DNA of 64,000 nt from Primula veris. Lineage: Eukaryota > Streptophyta > Magnoliopsida > Ericales > Primulaceae. Below, one piece after another: positions 23,197 to 34,212 of the stretch. The DNA lies in contig OY821746.1 in assembly GCA_963682055.1 (NCBI GenBank), positions 12,575,992-12,639,991 on the forward strand, given 5' to 3'. Position numbers and translations under genes: made by a program. The notes under the pieces are model-generated. The model was not told where the DNA came from. It did no database searches and saw only the letters and a program-made list of their open reading frames with translations. Every line of letters begins with the position of its first letter. Positions within the stretch are counted from its first letter, which is position 1.

Positions 23197-24041
23197 CTGG
23201 AGGACCGACTGCCGAAGCTGATTCTAAGCTTGTGCGAGATCTTCTCCATACTTTTCTCTGTCGACACTTTAGCGGAATCCTCACTTTTTAAACCTTCTTC
23301 AAAATCTTTAGAGTTTTCAATTGCTCTCTTCGACGAGGAACTAAATTATCTCACGATACTGGAATCGGAGTTTCTATATCATGAAGAGATGATCAAAGTC
23401 TCTAGTGCAAGTTTCACCGGAGGACTAATATGCACTTTACTTGTACTTTTCTCACTGCAAATTTTCTCCTTTTCCTTGTGAAGCATATTGTCGAGTGCTA
23501 GTTCATGGCTTGTGTTTTCATTTTCTTCTAATCAGGGGCAGCCCATCATTACGGGTTGTCCAAACCTTGAATCGTTTTTTTGCCCTTTATAATAATGTTG
23601 CATGGAAAAAAAACACACACAAAGTAGCATTCAAACCTGGGAAAGATTAAATACAACTAGCACTAACAATTAGACTACACAACTACATGCGATTAAATAC
23701 TTAATAGAAATTACAAATACTAGTAAACTGTATGAGTGGGCTGATATTGCCCATAAAAACAAATTGGTTTTGCATTACCCAAGACCCGAGGCTTGATCGC
23801 CTTACCCCGGGACTGCCCCTGCTTCTAATTCTCTAATTTCTTCAACTTTTACTTCCTCAATCTCGGAAACGGTTTAGGAACCAATAGCAACTTCATTTGC
23901 TGACGGAGTGTCATTTTGTAATTTTTGGTTGTAAATCGGTTTGTGTTTATTATTCGAGTATAAAGCTTCACGAATTCGACAGTGCAGAGTATCCTCTAAG
24001 GACTTTTTAAAGTCTGTCACCTCTAGAGACGCAGAAGCCAC
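23197..24041 (-). pseudogene. Unrecognised acidic protein gene, block B copy
   Basis: Homologous to the 30732-31294 gene on the same strand. Alignment places the start at 24041, where the expected ATG is GTG. The frame keeps DFKKSLEDTLHCRIREA and the later NSDSSIVR motif, but it carries stops and a 289-bp hAT MITE inside the exon (23533-23821). The exon ends at a good donor (AG|GTAATT at 23197/23196) conserved in block C. Function unknown; no domain recognised. Confidence 0.6.
23533..23821. mobile_element. hAT-type MITE, 289 bp
   Basis: Termini are caggggcag and its inverse ctgcccctg. The 8-bp target duplication cttctaat flanks it (23525-23532 and 23822-23829). The empty site is present once in block C at about 31078-31085. 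No coding capacity. Confidence 0.9.
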
Positions 24042-24469
24042 TTCTTGTTACAGAATCAACAGACACCAAAATTTTAAAAAATTAAAACCCTTAAGAAAAA
24101 ACATATCTACTTATCCAAGAAGATCTATTTTTCAAATTGCCTTGTAATTGAAGTTTTCTAAATATAGCGTTCAATCTGAAATCGAAACAAGAACTTGTAC
24201 TAATTTTACTCATAAACAAAAATGTGTACTAAATTTTACTCGGTCCTGGCTTTAATGTCGGAATGTCCACATCAACTTCACCTTTTTATGCTTTCATAGA
24301 TTTTTTTTTCCCAGTAAGTAATGCTAGATGATGTTCATAACTTTTCTGATTTCCATAGATGGTGATGAAAATATGTACGCATATATAATTATGTTTCCGC
24401 AATTTTAGTATTCACCAAGGATCTTGGTGATATGTACAAAGGTCCCTATTGGTACACCTGATCCCGACA

Positions 24470-24600
24470 CCCGTCTTGGCTCAAAGGCCTAGGGGCCCAT
24501 TAACACGACTATATGTCCGAGCAATGTAACCCTAGTTATTTAGGCCCATTAACACATCTATATAACAGACGAACATCATACTAGTTGTCATGCCACAATT
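24470..24600 (+). promoter_or_regulatory. Promoter-like stretch of block B
   Basis: Two ggcccat motifs, an aaccctag telobox and tatataa appear in the order seen at 17215-17320 in block A. Confidence 0.4.
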
Positions 24601-24904
24601 TCTTTAACTTCTTGGAATTCATCTTCTGACCATTTGGTAATTCCTATAAGAAAAGGCTTATGTGTGATAATATTGATGATGAAAAAGGAAAAAGGGGAAT
24701 AATATGCTAATGCAATCAATTACGTAGCGAATAAGTGATTTACCAGAAAACAGGTATTCTAATTTACATTTCTCTCATTAATTTTTTCTTCGGATCGCTT
24801 TAAAAAGTATATGTACACTCAGTTGCTTAAACAATTTAAATCTTAACGCAACAGGATTTGTGTCTAGATATGTTAAAAAATTAAGAGAATTCTAAAATGG
24901 TAAC

Positions 24905-25875
24905 CGGTAGAGTGGGACCGGTTCGGTTATGTTTTTTTCAAAGATAAAACCAAACTGGGACCGGTTTTATCGGTTCGAAATGGTTAGGAACAAGGTTTTT
25001 CGGTTTGAAACGTTTTTTTTTTTGTTTTTCAATTCGAAACGGTTTTTAACTTAAACTAATTTTACCGAATTTTTTTTATAATTCATTATTATCATGCAAC
25101 ATTTCTTGGTAACTTAACTTTTATTCTTGTTTTGAGATATATTTAATCGTAATGTTTTACAGATAACAATATTGTAAAATTAAAAGTTCTTTCTTACTTC
25201 CCCGTAAAATATTTTCCAGAGTTTAAATTCCAGCGAAGCCAAACAAACATAGCCTAAGTGTTTGCTTTTAAAAGTATGTGAATGTTGTTTGATAAACAGT
25301 TTAAAATTATACTTATAAAGAAAATTGTTGTTTAATAGAAACTTTCCTACTTTTATTTTTTATCTATTAAAATTTGTTATAACTTTTTATTTTATTTTAT
25401 ACTAGTATTTACTATTCTATCATACAATAAATGAAATAATTGTTTTACAACTCAAAACTTGATTTTCGTTTAAAGAACTATAAACAAGCATCCTGGTTAC
25501 GATTAAGTTTTAAAACAATAACACAACCTTTAAAACAATAACTTTTTTACAATTTAGAAGGATCAAAAAGATAAAAAAGGAGACGGGTGCCTCACTCATA
25601 TGCCACAATGGTCTCTTTTCTTGCATAAGTAACATAAGTAAGGGTTTGCTTGATTTGTTTTTACTATAACTATACGTAATCCTATATTTGAATTTAACCC
25701 CCAAACATCATTATTTATGAGTAAAAGTAACTGTATACAATTATATTTATTTCGGTTTACAATTATATTTCGGTTTACTGGTTTTTTCAGTTTACAGGTT
25801 TTTTTGGTTTCGGTTTCAAAACTATAAACCAACCCATATTTTTTCGGTTTACGGTTTTTTCCAGTTTCAGTTTAG
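24905..25875. mobile_element. hAT-like element rich in cggttt motifs, degenerate
   Basis: Block B continuity with A is lost here. The left end reads gtgggaccggttcggtta, and the right part is rich in ggtttcggttt in the opposite sense. This is like other hAT-type elements in the window, but ends and target duplication are not sharp. Confidence 0.4.
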
Positions 25876-26059
25876 GATTGTCTCATGTTTCTAGAGAATT
25901 TTTTCATTAACCCTTATTAATTGCAAAGAGATGCAAAACAGTTGTTTCATAGAAAAAATAACTTAGAATCTGATTGACGATCTTTTAGTCAATATCTAAT
26001 AATTTGGGGGTTTTTTCTTGACAATATTTCACTTGCAGTCAAGGAGTAGCCTTCTAGAG

Positions 26060-26140
26060 GCTTTCTCGGAAATAGGCAGAGGGGAAAAACAAAGGCAAAA
26101 GACGGAGGTTCAAAGGATGCAGCTGTTCAGGGACGCTCAG
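26060..26140 (+). pseudogene. Trihelix factor C-terminal exon, block B, part before Copia
   Basis: The frame reads GEKQRQKTEVQRMQLFRDAQ, the C-terminal helix of the trihelix family also seen in block A. It is cut at 26140 by the Copia LTR. The remainder (IEKLKQAKHTRTNDDF then TAG) resumes at about 28772-28828 on the other side of the element. Confidence 0.7.
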
Positions 26141-26296
26141 TGTTGGACCAGAAATGATTGTCGGAAAACAAACTTTTTTATTATACTCTTATTTTGTGTT
26201 ATCTCACAAATGTAGTAATAACACTTATTTATACTAAAACCATAAACTCAAATGTAGGAAAATAAAAAGTGATAGGTTACATGAAACTAAAGTTGT

Positions 26297-26950
26297 TAAC
26301 TTTTTTTTTTTTTTCCTCCTCCAAAACAACAGAGTGATCTAGATAAATTCATAAGTAGCAAGCAACTGGTGAAACATTTGATCCTTTTAAATCTAAACAA
26401 CAAAATTAATTTCAAAAACTTAAAAGCTCCAAATAACACAAAAAGACTTGAAAGACTCCAACTGTTGCTATTCGATATAAATAAAGATACTCCAGCAATC
26501 ATCTCTAGCAGTTCTCTCTCAACTTTCTTGAAAACTTAAATGTTACTGGGGTACATCATGACCCTCACTCTAGCACCCATGGATTTGAGGGGTAGGTTGG
26601 ACGTAAACTTGGTGCGGACAACACCACTGTTACCATGGGGCCTTGAGACCTTTCCCCAAATGCAGCGATAGTGGGAACCATTTTGCTTCACTTTGGCTTT
26701 GTAGATGTAAGCAATGCGTTTCCCTTGATACCAAGTCACATCCTCCTTGGTGTTCACTCCCTCAATTTGTACCAGTGACATGTTTGGGTACCGGTTTGAC
26801 TTAGACCTCTTGTAGCCGAGAATGGTCCCCCTGACATATAGCCTAACGCGTTGGCGTTGGCGTCCCTTGACCATTTTTGTAGAGAGAGAAAATCGATTCA
26901 GGAAAACCAGCCGACGATAGATATAGGGAGAGAAAGCTAAAACCCTTCAT
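26297..26950 (-). other. Processed retrocopy of eL33 (RPL35A) mRNA
   Basis: The T-run at 26299-26314 is the poly(A) tail of a minus-strand mRNA copy. It covers a 3' UTR, an intron-free coding region (26536-26874) and a 5' UTR beginning aagggttttagc with the telobox-like start common in ribosomal protein mRNAs. It lies inside a Copia LTR whose uninterrupted form is at 28480-28766. The target duplication is not clear, as the flanks have small changes. Confidence 0.82.
26536..26874 (-). CDS. RPL35A: 60S ribosomal protein eL33 (L35Ae), intact intronless copy
   Basis: The product is 112 residues, the usual family length, from the ATG at 26874 to TAA at 26536. It reads [19 protein letters not shown], then [40 protein letters not shown] and the terminal [11 protein letters not shown]. 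eL33 is a structural protein of the large ribosomal subunit near the tRNA exit region. No stop or frameshift is present, so a protein could be made if transcribed. Plant RPL35A genes usually have introns, and this one has none, in keeping with a retrocopy. It has no promoter of its own beyond the host Copia LTR. A few substitutions (for example QR for GE near residue 7) look like drift. Confidence 0.9.
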   Translation of the reverse strand: MVKGRQRQRVRLYVRGTILGYKRSKSNRYPNMSLVQIEGVNTKEDVTWYQGKRIAYIYKAKVKQNGSHYRCIWGKVSRPHGNSGVVRTKFTSNLPLKSMGARVRVMMYPSNI

Positions 26951-27027
26951 AACATAAATGCTAAATAGTAAAGACAAATAAGTTACAAAATTAAAGTCAA
27001 ACAAGATATAATTTTCAACACTCCCTC

Positions 27028-27249
27028 TTAAACTTCTTTGGTAAATCCAAGCAAACTACTCAATATTCGAAAGTCTTCGTACTTGAGAGCCTTTGTAAAA
27101 CTATCCGCTACTTGGTCTTCTGATTTCGCATATTTCACTTCAACTTCCTTTTTTTTTACCATATTCACAACTTGTCTTAGTTTCGATCGCATCTTCTTCA
27201 ACCGCGACAAGCTCCATAAACATTTCGGTCGATGTGTAACGCTTTCCAC
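27028..27249 (-). pseudogene. Copia pol remnant, RNase H C-terminus
   Basis: The segment VEVKYAKSEDQVADSFTKAL followed by RILSSLLGF is the typical Copia RNase H end, directly before the polypurine tract. The sequence upstream is scrambled. Confidence 0.8.
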
Positions 27250-28020
27250 ATATTTTTACTAAACTGACACACTTTATACAATATGTCATATTCGTCGTGT
27301 AATCTTTTTCTTTCATATCTCGGGATTTGGATTTATCATAATTCAAAAATCTAAGAATATCCATCTCACGCTTATCGAAATATAGACACATGTCTACCCC
27401 TCCCGTATCGAAATTAGTATTCTCCAAAACAAATTGTTTCCCCTTTTTCGTGTACCATTTTATCATACTCAATACACAAAGTCATAATTTTATCAAAATC
27501 TATCTCGTAAAAGTTATTTTCAAAGTCATTACCCAAATTAATATAATCTTTTTCCTCCTCATTTTCAATATGATGATAATATTTCTCGCTTTTATTTTCA
27601 ATATGAAAATATTTTTGCCAACTATCACCAATTTTAGTTGAACCTTCATTTTTTTCGAAAAGACTTTATACTCGGATTTTACATCCATTTTGACATTTAA
27701 AGTTCTAATTTCTCATCAAACAAAACTCTAATTCTACGATCTCTCTCTATCTTTTGTAAGTTTTCATCAAATAAGATTATACTTTCAGTTTCATCATCAT
27801 TTTTCTCTATCATATTAACTAACTCTTTATCGGAAATCTTTTTACTTTCAAAATCTTTCTTTTCTTTCTCGTTCCGCTCATTTTGACATGTTTATAGTAA
27901 ACATGTACTTACCTTTGATCCATTTTGCGCATCTCCTTCACATTCGGTATTTTGTAATTTCTCATCTCTCTTATCTTCTTCCCCATCCATAGACTCTTCG
28001 CCTTCGCCAAGCATTTTCCC

Positions 28021-28449
28021 TTATTCTTTATTTTCACAAATTTTACTATTCACCTCTTTACATTCATCATTTTCGCATAAATCCAAATATTCGACTTTTT
28101 CCTCATTTTCATTCTTTTCAATAATAAATTCGTCTTTTTCGAAACATTTTATCCAATACTCTTTCGGTAAAACCTCGTCTCTTTTGTTTGAGACAACAAT
28201 TTCGAGCATTTTACATACAACACTCACGGACTTTTGCTTTCCAATCTCCTCCCAAATTTTTGGGTGTATGGATCTTTCTAAAATAGAAATAACTCTCTTT
28301 TCTTTCATTTCACGTACCTTTTTACTTAGGTCATCTTGTGCTGTTTCACCGACCACGTCACATAAATCACACCCTCCGAGATAACATCTAATGATGGTAC
28401 TCAATATTGGATAATTTGAATACATCAACTTCTCGGAAACAAATTCCAT
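28021..28449 (-). pseudogene. Copia gag remnant
   Basis: ATG at 28449, shortly after the primer site, opens 142 residues. The spacing fits Copia gag (NYPILSTIIRCYLGGCDLCDVV, here cut as YPILSTIIRCYLG plus DLCDVV; later PKIWEEIGK), followed by a Glu/Lys-rich tail. The similarity is weak, and the frame ends before any CCHC knuckle. Confidence 0.5.
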
Positions 28450-28479
28450 GGCCTAGGATCTTTTAAGGTCTGATAGCAC

Positions 28480-28766
28480 TGTTAGACCGGAAATGATTGT
28501 CGGAAAACAACTCACAAAATATAATATAAAAGACTCACAAATATAAAAGGAAAATAAACTTTTTTATTATACTCTTATTTTGTGATATCTGACAAATGTA
28601 GCCATAACTCTTATTTATACTAAAACCAAAAACTCAAATGTAGGAAAATAAAAAGGCATGGGTTACATGAAACTAAAGAGTTAGTAACTTAAAAATAACA
28701 TAAATGATAAAAAGTAAAGCCAAATAAGTTATAAAATTAAAAGCAAACAAGTTATAATTTTCAACA
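28480..28766 (-). repeat. Copia 5' LTR
   Basis: 287 bp, plus-strand ends tgttagaccgg and attttcaaca. It gives the uninterrupted form of the LTR that elsewhere holds the eL33 retrocopy. Confidence 0.88.
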
Positions 28767-29328
28767 CTCGGATCCAAATAGAGAAGCTTAAACAGGCAAA
28801 ACATACGCGTACTAATGATGACTTTTGCAGCTAGCTAAGTAATCTGAATGCACTATCGGAAGATATTGACGATCATAAAGCCTGGTACGGATTAACCTAT
28901 CATAATGAATTCCCTAGGCAGCACCAGTTCAATATATCGTGTAAAGTAGTATCTTAGACCTTTCGTTTCAATTTCGTCTTAGGTAAAAAAATTCTAGGTC
29001 ATTGTCATAAAAAAAAAGGGTTCTTAGCTCATACTCAGTTTCATCTGTCATGTTTAAGACATTGCTCATGTTACCGGTCTTATATATTGCCAAATAATGT
29101 TGTTGTTGTCTCTTTTTCTCGCAGTAGTTAGGCTAGGTCTTCCCGAATTTGTCTATATTTAACTAAATATCATTCCTTTACTTGTAGCTTTGTGTACAAC
29201 ATTTGCCCTTGGAAGATTAGGAAATTGTCTCTTCCCGAATTTGCCAAAAAATCATTCCTTTACTTGTAGTCTTGTGTACTAATTAGCTATAGGGAGATTA
29301 GGAGAGATTAGCTAGGTACGAGGGGAAA

Positions 29329-29699
29329 AAATTTCCTCAAGTTCAAATGGTCAAATTTTTATCAGGTTTCGCCTTTTTCATATGTATTCGTAAAAAAAAA
29401 TCGCTTTTTTTGTGAGTAAATCAATGTGTTATTTTATTTCTAAAGTGTTTGTTAAAAAAAATAGTAAACTTTGATCTTTTATATTTTTTTTAATGTTTAA
29501 TTGTTTGTTTGACAATTTATAAGGTAATAATATTAATAAATACTAAAAAAATAATATAAAATATCAAATTTTACAGATTTTTTTGAACAAATAATTTAGA
29601 AATAAAACAGTACGTTTATTTACAAGAAAAAAAAAATGAATACATATGAAAAAACCGATAACATGACGAAAACATAACCATTCGAACTTGAGCAAATTT
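29329..29699. mobile_element. MITE with long inverted repeats, about 371 bp
   Basis: The left arm (aaatttcctcaagttcaaat) and the inverted right arm (aaatttgctcaagttcgaat) agree over about 65 bp, including ttttttcatatgtattc. Superfamily and target duplication are not resolved. Confidence 0.65.
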
Positions 29700-29702
29700 A
29701 AA

Positions 29703-31320
29703 ATCAGATACAAGAGGGTAGATAATTAAGAATCAATTATTCTTAGCTTTCAGACCCCAATAATATGGGAATAGGAGTAGGAGACTCTCCCTCATAGAGG
29801 CAGTCCTCACACTTCATTTTATTAATCATTGCATCTTTGGTCGTGGCTAACAAAAAAAACTATAAACCAAAATAATACGCTAGATATATATCCCGTTCAT
29901 TTTCAAAATTCGATGATATCAAACAATAAAACCCTAAAAAAAGATTAGGAATCCTTGTGTGGCCTATTATAAAATAATAACTAAAAAAAAATATTAAAAA
30001 AAATCGGTGATTCCAAACAATAAAACCCTAAAAAAATATTGGAAACCCTTGTGTGGGTTAACGTGAAATAAAAATCAAAATATATAACTCATAAAACCAT
30101 CGGTTTTTTTTCTTTTATTTATTTTCTTTTTCCTTAAGCTAGATATTATTGATTATACATCCTTCGATGCTTTTTACATATATCCTACGGTTACTAAAGG
30201 AAGAGTCTGAGTCCCCTTTCTGAATAATGTGAGGATACGTTTATACTGTACAGAAATTCCTTATTCATGTACATTCAGCATTCATAAATTTGTGGCACAT
30301 TTAAGAAGTATTCAATACAGCTTCGTAGTGAAAAAAATATACTACAAGATACTACTGGGGGCTATTATAATATCGTGTTGCAATAAGTGGTTTTTTGCGT
30401 TTCATGCAAAATTTCACCAAAAATGTTTCCCATAATCATTATCGTGTGTTTCTTAAACCAATAACGTGAAAAAAAACCATCTATCCAAAAAACAAACTCA
30501 ATACGGTAAATGTTCCCTCATTATCCTCCCCACTCTCCTGTTGCTTTTTAACTAAAGATTCCACTGGCTAAAGTTGTTAGGCTAATGAAATTAATTTATG
30601 TCAAAGAAATACCACAGTTGTATGGAATGAAAACTTTTGACAACCTGCAAAAACGCACTGCATCATTATAAAAGATAGAAAATTTGTGTTGATTAGCTAC
30701 AAGCCTGACTATATATATGTATATTATAAAATTACCTCGAGGGCCGACTGCCAAAGCTGATTCTAAGCTTGTGCGAGATCTTCTCCATACTTTTCTTTTT
30801 CGACACCTCAGAGGAATCCCCACCTTTTAAACTTTCTTCTAATTCTTTAGGTTTTTCAACTATTTTCTGTGGGGAGCTAGATAATCTCACGATACTAGAA
30901 TCTGAGTGTCTATATCCACATAAAAATGATATGGCTTTATCCAAAGTCTCTAGACTCTACCACATGTTTAATCTGAGGACTAATCTGCACTTTACTTTTT
31001 ACTTTTCTCACTGCAAAAATTTTCATGTTCCTTGTACATATTGTTGAGTGCCAGGTCATGGCTTGTGTTTTCATTATCTTCTAATTTTCTAATTTCTTCT
31101 ACTTTTACTTCCTCAATCTCAGAGACGGTTTTGGAACCCCTGTCAACTTCATTTTCTGAAGAAATGTCATTTGTAGTTTCTGATTGTAAAACCGTTCGTT
31201 GGGTATTATTTGAGTATGAAACTTCTCGTATTCGACAGTGCAGAGGGTCTTCTAAGGCCTTTTTAAAGTTGTCATATCTAGACACAGAAGCCATTTCCTG
31301 TTACAAAATCAACGAACAGC
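29703..31320 (+). repeat. Block C, partial third copy of the duplicated locus
   Basis: Aligns to about 22640-24080 of block B: shared cttagctttcagacccca, the tatcgtgttgcaa stretch, and the antisense gene exon with the same splice donor. It has the empty site for the block B hAT MITE. A two-unit duplication of about 100 bp lies at 29910-30100. Confidence 0.7.
30732..31294 (-). pseudogene. Unrecognised acidic protein gene, block C copy
   Basis: ATG at 31294 gives MASVSRYDNFKKALEDPLHC, an acidic Ser/Glu-rich region (ETTNDISSENEVD, SEIEEVKVEEIRKLED), and then a frameshift near 30995 in an A-rich run (stop at 30992). The homology continues one frame over with ETLDKAISFLCGYRHSDSS, a Lys/Glu stretch, and KKKSMEKISHKLRISFGS, up to a good splice donor (GAG|GTAATT near 30735). 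Block B shows the same exon without this frameshift. I do not recognise the family; it resembles no catalytic domain. Further exons would lie at lower coordinates, but none is evident. Confidence 0.55.
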
Positions 31321-31462
31321 AAATATAAGAAAAATTGTAAACTACCCACGCAAAAAAATCGTTTGCGTAATCTGAGTGGAAAAAAATAGAGAATAAAAGT
31401 ATCCTAATACTACTTTTTCTTTGGGTTCAATCCTAGGCCTCAAAAGGAGCGATGTTCGTATA

Positions 31463-31526
31463 ATACAGATAGACTGTAATTACAAAAAATAATAATACAG
31501 ATAGACTGTAATTACAAAAAATAATA
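31463..31526. repeat. Perfect tandem duplication, about 32 bp
   Basis: The unit aatacagatagactgtaatt plus acaaaaaataat occurs twice in a row. Confidence 0.85.
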
Positions 31527-31630
31527 ATATAATTTTCTAATTTTTCTTATGTTTCCTTTTTCGCCAGTGCTTCTTAATAAAAACTCATAACAAGCAAATT
31601 AGCATAGTGATGTCCAATATAAAGCAAAAG

Positions 31631-33264
31631 CATGGGCGGAACCAGCATAGGGCTATTGGGGAGTCCAAATCCTCTACCCCTATTTTCTACCTCTTTTTGT
31701 GGCTCCTTACTTATTTTCACTCAAATTTTAAAAAAATTCAACTTATACCGCAACTTTATAAACTTTTATATTATATTCTATTCAAATTTTAAAACATTTA
31801 AACATAATATTGTTTTAGACAATTTTTTTAACATTCAATGTTTAATTTACACTAATTTATACATTTATTCCAAAATAAATTTTGTGTGGATTTTCTTTTA
31901 AAAATAATTATTGGACTGTATTGATACATGTATTATAGTAATTGTACAATTTTTTTAAAAATTTTTAGAATATTTTTTTAGATAAAATAAGTAAGGAGGC
32001 ATGAAAGAGGATAGAAAAATGGGATAGAGATTTGTACTCACATTGGGGGCACCTGCCCCCTTGGAATTCAAACTAGTAAGTACAAGTTTTTAAAATATAT
32101 TACAAGTATGTCATTGTAGGGGTATATATGTAATTTTAATAATATTTTAATCATTTTTTCTGTCTTTTAACTATAATTGCAACCACATAGATAAAATAAG
32201 ATGTGAATAATACATCTCCATCCAATTTGGTGATGTCCCATATAAATTGTAAGCAAAAGCATAGGCGAAACCGTATAGGGCCATTGGGGGCACGTGCCTC
32301 CTTAGAATTCAAACTAGAAAGTACAAAAATACCTCTATTCTTTTAAATATATTACAAGTATGCCATTTTAGGGAATATATCTAATTTTAATAATATTTTA
32401 ATCTTTCTCTGTAGTTCTCACTCCATAATTCAACCCACCGAGAAAATAAGATGTAAATAATACATCTCCATCCAAGTTGAGCTCAACTTTCCATTAGCCC
32501 GATGCTCTAAACCGTTTCTTTTTTCTTCCTATCTCTCTTTTAAGCTAATTTTTCTCCTCTCCACTATGATGCATCTAGCTTATAGTTTTATCAAGATTTT
32601 CTGTTATACCAATTGAATCATTTTTATATGGCTTTTTTAACGTTTTGGTTAAACAAAAAATTATCTTACTTGACTGTTAGATGTTCACAACTTCTGTTGT
32701 TTATATTTTGTTTCAATTGAGGATTATCATTGGTGTTCGTTTGAGAAATAGGTTTCAGGAATTTTTGTGTGGCTTTTGTTGGTGTTAATTTGGTATACAC
32801 AAATACTGTTTAGAAGTGAATTGTAATTTAAGAAACAAATTCTAGGATGATTATTGGCCTAGGTTGGTTGCAGCTTATTATTGGAGTTATCACACATCAC
32901 TTGAGCATTATTAAAATCAAGTATTAATATATGTCTATCTCATTTCTTACTAATAAGTATTTTAGTCGGTAAGTAATGGGTTTCTACACTCATAAGATCA
33001 ACTTTTCTGCTTAAAAATCGATATTGTTTGCTTATAAATGCAATACAAAAGATATGGGGTTCTGACTATTACCTATAAACCAAAATGAGTTACATAAATA
33101 GTCATGATTTGGATAAAAACTTCATATTGCACAAAAATATAGCAAAGTAGATGCAAGCTTTATATGAAATTTCAATTGGTGACAATTTTATTTATTGATT
33201 TTGTGTTGCTTTAACTTTTTTCGGATTGTGCACCCGTTCATAAGAAATTATGACTCCGCCCCTG
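31631..33264. mobile_element. hAT-like element, 1.6 kb, no intact transposase
   Basis: Left end catgggcgga, inverted right end caggggcggagtcat, flanked by agcaaaag and aacaaaag (31623-31630, 33265-33272; 7 of 8 bases agree). Inside is a tandem duplication of about 245 bp (about 32040-32230 and 32285-32490, core ttcaaactag(t/a)aagtac) that also repeats the element's own left flank. No transposase frame recognised. Confidence 0.65.
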
Positions 33265-33272
33265 AACAAAAG

Positions 33273-34212
33273 CATTGACATGCCACTTAACCTTCCTAGG
33301 GATTCATGGTGAAACGAATAAAGGGATTAAAAAATACGATGAATTAAATGAAAGGGGGAAATAAAAATAGTGAAAGGGAATGAGATTAGAACTGAAAATT
33401 AATCTTCTTACAGAGCATTTAGCCACTGCCTAGCTATCAGTTGTCTTGAGATAAAGTTAATAACTGATGGTGGAACAAACTCCAGTTTTATATTCATAGT
33501 TGCTATTGTCCTGAAAAAGAATCCAAATTTAAGGCCTTTTTATAAACATATAGAGTTAAATTCATGGTAATAAACTGCGTTCCAACTTTTCTTAGCAGAA
33601 AAAATAACAGGCATAGTATGCCAGTATCAGAGTTGATAATGAATACCAGGTTTGAACAGACATGCATATTCAAAATATTGACTCCTTGCTTTAGCTTGCC
33701 TTAATTTCTAACAGACTGATCGGAAAGAACATATCAAGATTATGGTCTGCAAAGTAAGAACTCTATGTGACGGTCTAAATGGTAAAACAACTCGAGTACA
33801 ATTACGGAAAAAACACTATCTTTCGTCTAGAAAAAAAAAACTGTTTTTCCCTTCTCACATCAGAGAAGCCAATCCAAATTGAAGTCTTCCAACAACACTA
33901 AGTTTTATAGTAGAAGCTATATTTGGAAGACTTCAATCACAAGACAATTTGAAAAATTGACCAATGGCTCATAGTAATAACTTCTTTATTTTCAAACTCC
34001 AGTCTGGGGTTCAGTAGTCAATACCGGCAAATGACACATTCCGAGATTTACTAGATGATATATATTATATATACAATAAAAACACAATTTTATTCTTTAA
34101 CTAAATCCCTTTGTCAATAGGTCTCTCAGACTTAATCATACTACCAGCTTCACGACGTAACCAAATCATTCTTTCAGGACTAAAAGAAAGGAAGAAGAAA
34201 AAATGTTGTTTG
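33273..34212. other. AT-rich intergenic DNA
   Basis: No gene, terminal repeat or motif recognised. Confidence 0.55.

Larger units (their letters stand above)
26141..27020 (-). repeat. Copia 3' LTR containing eL33 retrocopy
   Basis: The LTR halves are 26141-26296 and 26951-27020. Compared with the other LTR it also lacks about 50 bp after cggaaaacaa. Confidence 0.85.
26141..28766 (-). mobile_element. Copia retrotransposon with large internal deletion
   Basis: Minus-strand element. Its 5' LTR is 28480-28766 (287 bp, TG...CA), and its 3' LTR is 26141-27020, enlarged by an eL33 retrocopy. A diverged initiator-Met tRNA primer site (tgctatcagacc) adjoins the 5' LTR, and the polypurine tract aagagggag precedes the 3' LTR. 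The 1.46-kb interior keeps only degenerate gag and the end of RNase H; protease, integrase and RT are gone. The target duplication is ctcag/ctcgg (26136-26140, 28767-28771), one mismatch. It sits in the trihelix exon of block B. Confidence 0.88.
21765..29328 (+). repeat. Block B of the duplicated locus
   Basis: Parallels block A segment by segment, with extra insertions: a MULE-type MITE, a hAT MITE, a hAT-like element and a Copia element. It also keeps a middle part (22570-24100) with the unknown antisense gene, which block A lacks and block C shares. By eye identity to A is roughly 85-90% in aligned parts. Confidence 0.75.

Noticed and set aside
26295..26955. Clear target duplication for the eL33 retrocopy
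   Set aside because: Candidate flanks (taac/ataac) are too short and changed compared with the other LTR to call.
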